This document shows positions 60,692-64,000 of a stretch of 64,000 nucleotides of DNA, one piece after another. Numbering within the stretch: position 1 is the first letter of the stretch; each line of letters starts with the position of its first letter. A program made the position numbers and the translations under genes. The notes beneath the pieces were generated by a model. That model saw only the letters and a program-made list of their open reading frames with translations, did not search any database and was not told the DNA's origin. Source of the DNA: Planococcus rifietoensis (GTDB lineage: Bacteria; Bacillota; Bacilli; Bacillales_A; Planococcaceae); contig NZ_CP013659.2 in NCBI RefSeq assembly GCF_001465795.2, positions 1,134,501 to 1,198,500 on the forward strand, read 5' to 3'.

Positions 60692-60694
60692 CCA

Positions 60695-60732
60695 TAAGGG
60701 GGACGGAATTGAACCTTGATTCCGTCCCTTTC
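60695..60732 (+). terminator. Terminator after the DUF1292 gene
   Basis: GGGACGGAAT/ATTCCGTCCC hairpin with a T-rich end. Confidence 0.75.
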
Positions 60733-60783
60733 GTTTGAATCGCCTTCTGTTTTGGAGAGATGAATAGCTGAGGGGGAACACCC

Positions 60784-61908
60784 GTGGAAAAGCAGTCAAA
60801 AAAAGATGTCATGTTCGACAGGATGAAGGAAAAGAAAAAAGAAGTGAGAGTCGTTCGGCGCATCGTGCTGATCGTGGCGCTCGTCCTTCTTGTAGTCGTC
60901 GCAGTGGCCGGCTGGCAAGCTTATAGCTATGTCACGGACGCACTCGAACCTGTCGATCCGGATTCCCAGGAAGTCATCGATGTTGAAGTGCCGATCGGTT
61001 CCAACCTGGACAGCATTGCCGCCTTGCTTGAAGAGAACGGCGTCATTAAAGATGCCAGAATCTACAAGTATTACGTCAAGTTCAAAAATGAATCGGAATT
61101 TCAGGCAGGCAGCTATGGCTTGACTCAATCGATGACATTGGACGAAATAACGGAAAGTTTGAAAACTGGAAAAGTTTACCATGAACCGTTGTACACGATC
61201 AACGTTCCTGAGGGCTTGACCTTAGAAGAAATTGCCGAGCGCGTAATTGCGGAAAATACGGAATACACCGCCGAGCAGTTTATGGATCAAGTGCAGGACG
61301 AAGCCTATATCGACGAATTGATGGTCAAATACCCTGATTTGCTGACAGAGGAAATCAAAGGCGAGGACGTCAAATTTGCGCTCGAAGGCTATCTGTTCCC
61401 GGCCACTTATCCGATCTATGAGGAAAATCCTTCGCTTACCGTATTGATCGAGCAAATGCTTGATGCTACGAAAGCGAATATCGAACCGTACCAAAGCGTA
61501 TTGCAGGAAGAGGAGAAATCGCCTCATTGGCTGCTGACTTTCGCTTCGCTATTAGAGGAAGAAGCGACTGCGAAATCAGATCGCCAAACCATCGCAAGCG
61601 TGTTCTACAACCGCATAGATCAAGACATGCCGCTGCAGACAGACCCGACCGTCATTTATGCAATGGGAGAGCATAAGGACCGCTTGTTCAACTCGGATTA
61701 CGAGTTCGAAGATCCTTACAGCACCTATACGAATAAAGGCTTGCCGCCAGGACCGATCGCCGCTGCTGGCGCATCATCCATCGAAGCGGTGCTCGACCCG
61801 AACCAAACGGATTATCTATACTTCCTGGCTGACTCAGAAGGCAATAACTACTTCTCGACCAGCTACGAACAGCATCTAGAATACCGCGATGAACATATCG
61901 GAAATTGA
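60784..61908 (+). CDS. mltG: Endolytic murein transglycosylase MltG
   Basis: 374 residues, GTG start. A cytoplasmic basic N-terminus, one transmembrane helix (IVLIVALVLLVVVAVAGW), a LysM-like part and the YceG catalytic domain with the Glu in LASLLEEEATAKSDR and NRIDQDMPLQTDPTV. It cuts nascent glycan strands and limits their length. Corresponds to B. subtilis yrrL. Confidence 0.94.
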   Translation: MEKQSKKDVMFDRMKEKKKEVRVVRRIVLIVALVLLVVVAVAGWQAYSYVTDALEPVDPDSQEVIDVEVPIGSNLDSIAALLEENGVIKDARIYKYYVKFKNESEFQAGSYGLTQSMTLDEITESLKTGKVYHEPLYTINVPEGLTLEEIAERVIAENTEYTAEQFMDQVQDEAYIDELMVKYPDLLTEEIKGEDVKFALEGYLFPATYPIYEENPSLTVLIEQMLDATKANIEPYQSVLQEEEKSPHWLLTFASLLEEEATAKSDRQTIASVFYNRIDQDMPLQTDPTVIYAMGEHKDRLFNSDYEFEDPYSTYTNKGLPPGPIAAAGASSIEAVLDPNQTDYLYFLADSEGNNYFSTSYEQHLEYRDEHIGN

Positions 61909-61911
61909 TCT

Positions 61912-61946
61912 AAGAAGGAAGGGAGCGTCCGTTTCCCTTCTTCTTT
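61912..61946 (+). terminator. Terminator after mltG
   Basis: AAGAAGG-type arm pairs with CCCTTCTT, with T-rich tail. Confidence 0.6.
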
Positions 61947-61992
61947 TCTGTTCAATTGAAGGATTAGAGCATGAAAGGAGCGGACATCCACA

Positions 61993-62598
61993 ATGCCCGG
62001 TACAACAATAGAAGCTTTATTCGAAACAATGCGCTCTTACGCCGCAGAACATCATGTGCCGATCATGGAAGAGCAGGGCATCGGGGAGCTGTTGGAATTA
62101 TTGCAGCAGCAAAAGCCGCAGCGTTTGCTTGAACTGGGAACGGCTATCGGTTATTCAGCACTTCGGATGGCCGATGACTTGCCTGGCGTCAGCATCGACA
62201 CACTTGAACGGGATGAAGGGCGCCACAGCAAGGCGCTTGGGTTCATCCATGAATCGGGCCTGGAAGGGCGTGTGCAGGCTATTTGTGCCGATGCGCTCGA
62301 ACTGGATATTGCCGAATTGACCCCGTTTTACGATGCCATATTCATCGACGCAGCTAAAGGGCAGTATGAGCGTTTCTTCAATAAATACGAAAGTTTACTG
62401 TCTCCAGGCGGCATCATTTATTGCGATAATATGTCGATGCACGGCATGGCAGAACAGCCGATCAAAGAAGTGCCGAGACGCAAACGCACCATGATCCGCA
62501 ACATCCGCTCGTTCCGTGAAACCATGGACGGGCATCCCGGCTTCGACTGCAAGCTTTTGCCAGTCGGTGACGGGCTTCTCGTCTGCAAGAAAAAATGA
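61993..62598 (+). CDS. trmR: tRNA 5-hydroxyuridine methyltransferase TrmR (YrrM)
   Basis: A 201-residue class I methyltransferase of the O-methyltransferase 3 family. SAM motif LLELGTAIGYSALRMA, metal site region FIDAAKGQYERF and GGIIYCDNM. In B. subtilis it makes mo5U34 from ho5U34. There the hydroxylation genes trhP1-trhP2 follow; here udk follows directly. GAAAGGAG is the SD. Confidence 0.88.
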   Translation: MPGTTIEALFETMRSYAAEHHVPIMEEQGIGELLELLQQQKPQRLLELGTAIGYSALRMADDLPGVSIDTLERDEGRHSKALGFIHESGLEGRVQAICADALELDIAELTPFYDAIFIDAAKGQYERFFNKYESLLSPGGIIYCDNMSMHGMAEQPIKEVPRRKRTMIRNIRSFRETMDGHPGFDCKLLPVGDGLLVCKKK

Positions 62599-62625
62599 AA
62601 ATCGAAACACAAGGAGTTAACGTAT

Positions 62626-63249
62626 ATGTCTAAAAACAGACCGGTCGTCATCGGCATCGCTGGCGGTTCAGGATCAGGCAAGACCAGTGTCACCAATTCC
62701 ATTTACGAAGTCTTCAAAGAACATTCCGTGGTGGTCATCGAGCAGGATTACTATTATAAAGACCAAAGCCACCTCGAGTTTGAAGAGCGCCTCGAGACCA
62801 ATTATGACCATCCGCTCGCTTTCGATACAGATCTATTGATCAAGCATGTCAACGAACTGCTCGAACGGCGTGCGATTGAAAAGCCGATCTATAATTACGC
62901 GTTGCATACCCGTGCAGAAGAAAGTATTGTGATCGACCCGAAAGATGTTATCATTCTTGAAGGCATCCTGGTCTTGGAAGATGAGCGTTTGCGTGAGTTG
63001 ATGGACATTAAGCTATTTGTCGATACCGATGCGGACCTCCGCATCATCCGCCGCTTGATGCGCGACATCAATGAGCGCGGCCGCACGATCGACTCGGTCA
63101 TTGAGCAATATTTGACGGTCGTCCGTCCAATGCACAATCAATTCATCGAGCCGACAAAGCGCTATGCAGACGTCATTATCCCGGAAGGCGGCCAAAACGA
63201 AGTCGCAATTGATCTAATGGTTACAAAAATTAAAACAATTCTTGAATAG
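62626..63249 (+). CDS. udk: Uridine kinase
   Basis: 207 residues. P-loop [29 protein letters not shown] and the [22 protein letters not shown] lid. It phosphorylates uridine and cytidine in salvage. ACAAGGAG precedes the ATG. The udk-greA order is conserved. Confidence 0.95.
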   Translation: MSKNRPVVIGIAGGSGSGKTSVTNSIYEVFKEHSVVVIEQDYYYKDQSHLEFEERLETNYDHPLAFDTDLLIKHVNELLERRAIEKPIYNYALHTRAEESIVIDPKDVIILEGILVLEDERLRELMDIKLFVDTDADLRIIRRLMRDINERGRTIDSVIEQYLTVVRPMHNQFIEPTKRYADVIIPEGGQNEVAIDLMVTKIKTILE

Positions 63250-63330
63250 ATTGGTAATTTATAATAGAATGATACGAGACTGACGGGTGTTAGCGCATCC
63301 ATAGTCAGCAGTTGAAGGAGTGGGAAGAGT

Positions 63331-63807
63331 ATGGCAAATGATAAACAATTTCCGATGACAGCTGCCGGAAAGCAGAAGTTGGAAGATGAACTGGATTATT
63401 TGAAAACGGTCAAACGCAAAGAAGTGGTGGAACGCATTAAAGTAGCAAGAAGCTTCGGGGACTTGTCCGAGAACTCCGAATATGATTCCGCCAAGGAAGA
63501 CCAAGCCTTTGTCGAAGGGCGCATTTCTACATTGGAATCCATGATCCGCAATGCGGTAATTATAAATGAAGAGGAAGCCGGCAACGATGTCGTGCGCCTC
63601 GGGAAAACAGTTACGTTTATGGAAATTCCAGACGGCGAAGAAGAAGCCTACACAATCGTCGGTTCTGCAGAAGCAGACCCGTTGGAAGGGCGTATTTCGA
63701 ACGACTCGCCAATCGCCAAAAGCATGCTTGGCCGCACTGTTGGCGACCGTGTGAAAGTATTGACGCCAGGCGGGGAAATGGAAGTCAAGATCGTTTCGAT
63801 CAATTGA
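63331..63807 (+). CDS. greA: Transcription elongation factor GreA
   Basis: 158 residues. N-terminal coiled coil with the acidic tip ([16 protein letters not shown]) that rescues backtracked RNA polymerase, and the C-terminal FKBP-like domain ([20 protein letters not shown]). GAAGGAGTGGG is the SD. It ends at a terminator. Confidence 0.97.
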   Translation: MANDKQFPMTAAGKQKLEDELDYLKTVKRKEVVERIKVARSFGDLSENSEYDSAKEDQAFVEGRISTLESMIRNAVIINEEEAGNDVVRLGKTVTFMEIPDGEEEAYTIVGSAEADPLEGRISNDSPIAKSMLGRTVGDRVKVLTPGGEMEVKIVSIN

Positions 63808-63813
63808 TGCACC

Positions 63814-63845
63814 CAGCCATTCCTATGGGAGTGGCTGTTTTTTTG
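63814..63845 (+). terminator. Terminator after greA
   Basis: CAGCCATTCC/GGGAGTGGCTG hairpin followed by seven T. Confidence 0.85.
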
Positions 63846-63927
63846 ATGGATGAAACAAAACTTTAGTTGAAACGTCAAATTTGTCATGGGCTAAATATGA
63901 TAAAATATGTGTAAAGGGGGGCTTTCC

Positions 63928-64000
63928 ATGGCTAACGAAGAAAAATCTTATCCCTCTCGTTTGAATAAGAATAAGAACAATAAAAATCGTTCGAATTCCA
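63928..64000 (+). CDS. Start of a small basic protein, possibly YrrS-like (cut by window edge)
   Basis: The ATG at 63928 has AAAGGGGGG upstream and opens a frame that runs off the end. The 24 visible residues begin MANEEKSYPSRLNKNKNN and are rich in Asn, Lys and Ser. The B. subtilis neighbourhood has yrrS (DUF1510) near greA, with a similar basic N-terminus before a membrane helix. The assignment is only positional. Confidence 0.5.
   Translation, partial: MANEEKSYPSRLNKNKNNKNRSNS

Overview
The window reads as a chromosomal segment of a mid-GC Gram-positive of the order Bacillales, most likely a Planococcus-like member of the Planococcaceae. From about 16.3 kb to the right edge the gene order closely follows the Bacillus subtilis maf-radC-mreBCD-minCD ... 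greA stretch as I remember it. Other Firmicute markers are the Prp protease beside an L27 with a cleavable N-terminal extension, an L21 leader, T-box leaders, a 6S RNA after aspS, ComN, CymR and SecDF fused in one chain. Several sporulation genes that B. subtilis carries here (spoIIB, spoIVFA/B, bofC, spoVB) are absent while spo0B remains, which fits a lineage that has lost sporulation. The genus is inferred from gene content and not proven.

Layout. 1-1638: membrane GAF-GGDEF diguanylate cyclase, open at the left edge. 1861-14270: a complete monoderm type IV pilus locus: two small prepilins, a large Glu5-less (GspK/PilX-like) prepilin, a small membrane protein, a VanW-like surface protein with an acidic tail, PilB, PilT, PilC, major pilin, PilM, PilN, PilO and prepilin peptidase. 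14414-15940 (minus strand): AbgT-type transporter. 16318-21689: maf, radC, mreBCD, minCD. 21690-22751: a gene-free kilobase with a hairpin repeat, two tandem 167-nt structured elements, and the rplU promoter and leader. 22752-26977: rplU-prp-rpmA, spo0B, obg, pheB, pheA. 27027-27560 (minus strand): niaR. 27863-35174: ruvAB, queA, tgt, yajC, an intergenic hairpin element, comN, secDF. 35282-43068: LapA-like protein, recJ, apt, an inserted beta-helix protein gene, rel and dtd. 43215-44783 (minus strand): SH3/amidase wall hydrolase. 44850-48540: T-box-controlled hisS-aspS, then 6S RNA. 48593-56665: tcdA, rarA (minus strand), cymR, iscS-like, mnmA, a TPR gene and recD2. 56672-63807: T-box alaS, ireB, ruvX, a DUF1292 gene, mltG, trmR, udk and greA. 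The window ends inside a small gene beginning at 63928.

How the genes work together. The pilus locus encodes extension and retraction ATPases, platform, PilMNO alignment complex, peptidase and pilins. The upstream cyclase and the tandem MshEN-like motifs at the PilB N-terminus suggest c-di-GMP control. The rest is mostly housekeeping: cell shape and division (MreBCD, MinCD), ribosome assembly (L21, Prp, L27, Obg), recombination (RuvAB, RuvX, RecJ, RecD2, RarA), tRNA charging and modification (HisS, AspS, AlaS, QueA, Tgt, MnmA, TcdA, TrmR, Dtd), secretion (YajC, SecDF) and stringent response (Rel).

The most interesting unexplained signal is the tandem pair of 167-nt elements at 22049-22459. 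Their cores are about 93 percent identical, the spacers between them have diverged, and a stem carries a compensatory base-pair change, as expected for structured RNA. The hisS-aspS T-box is also unusual: its in-register specifier reads AAC (Asn), overlapping a CAC (His) codon.
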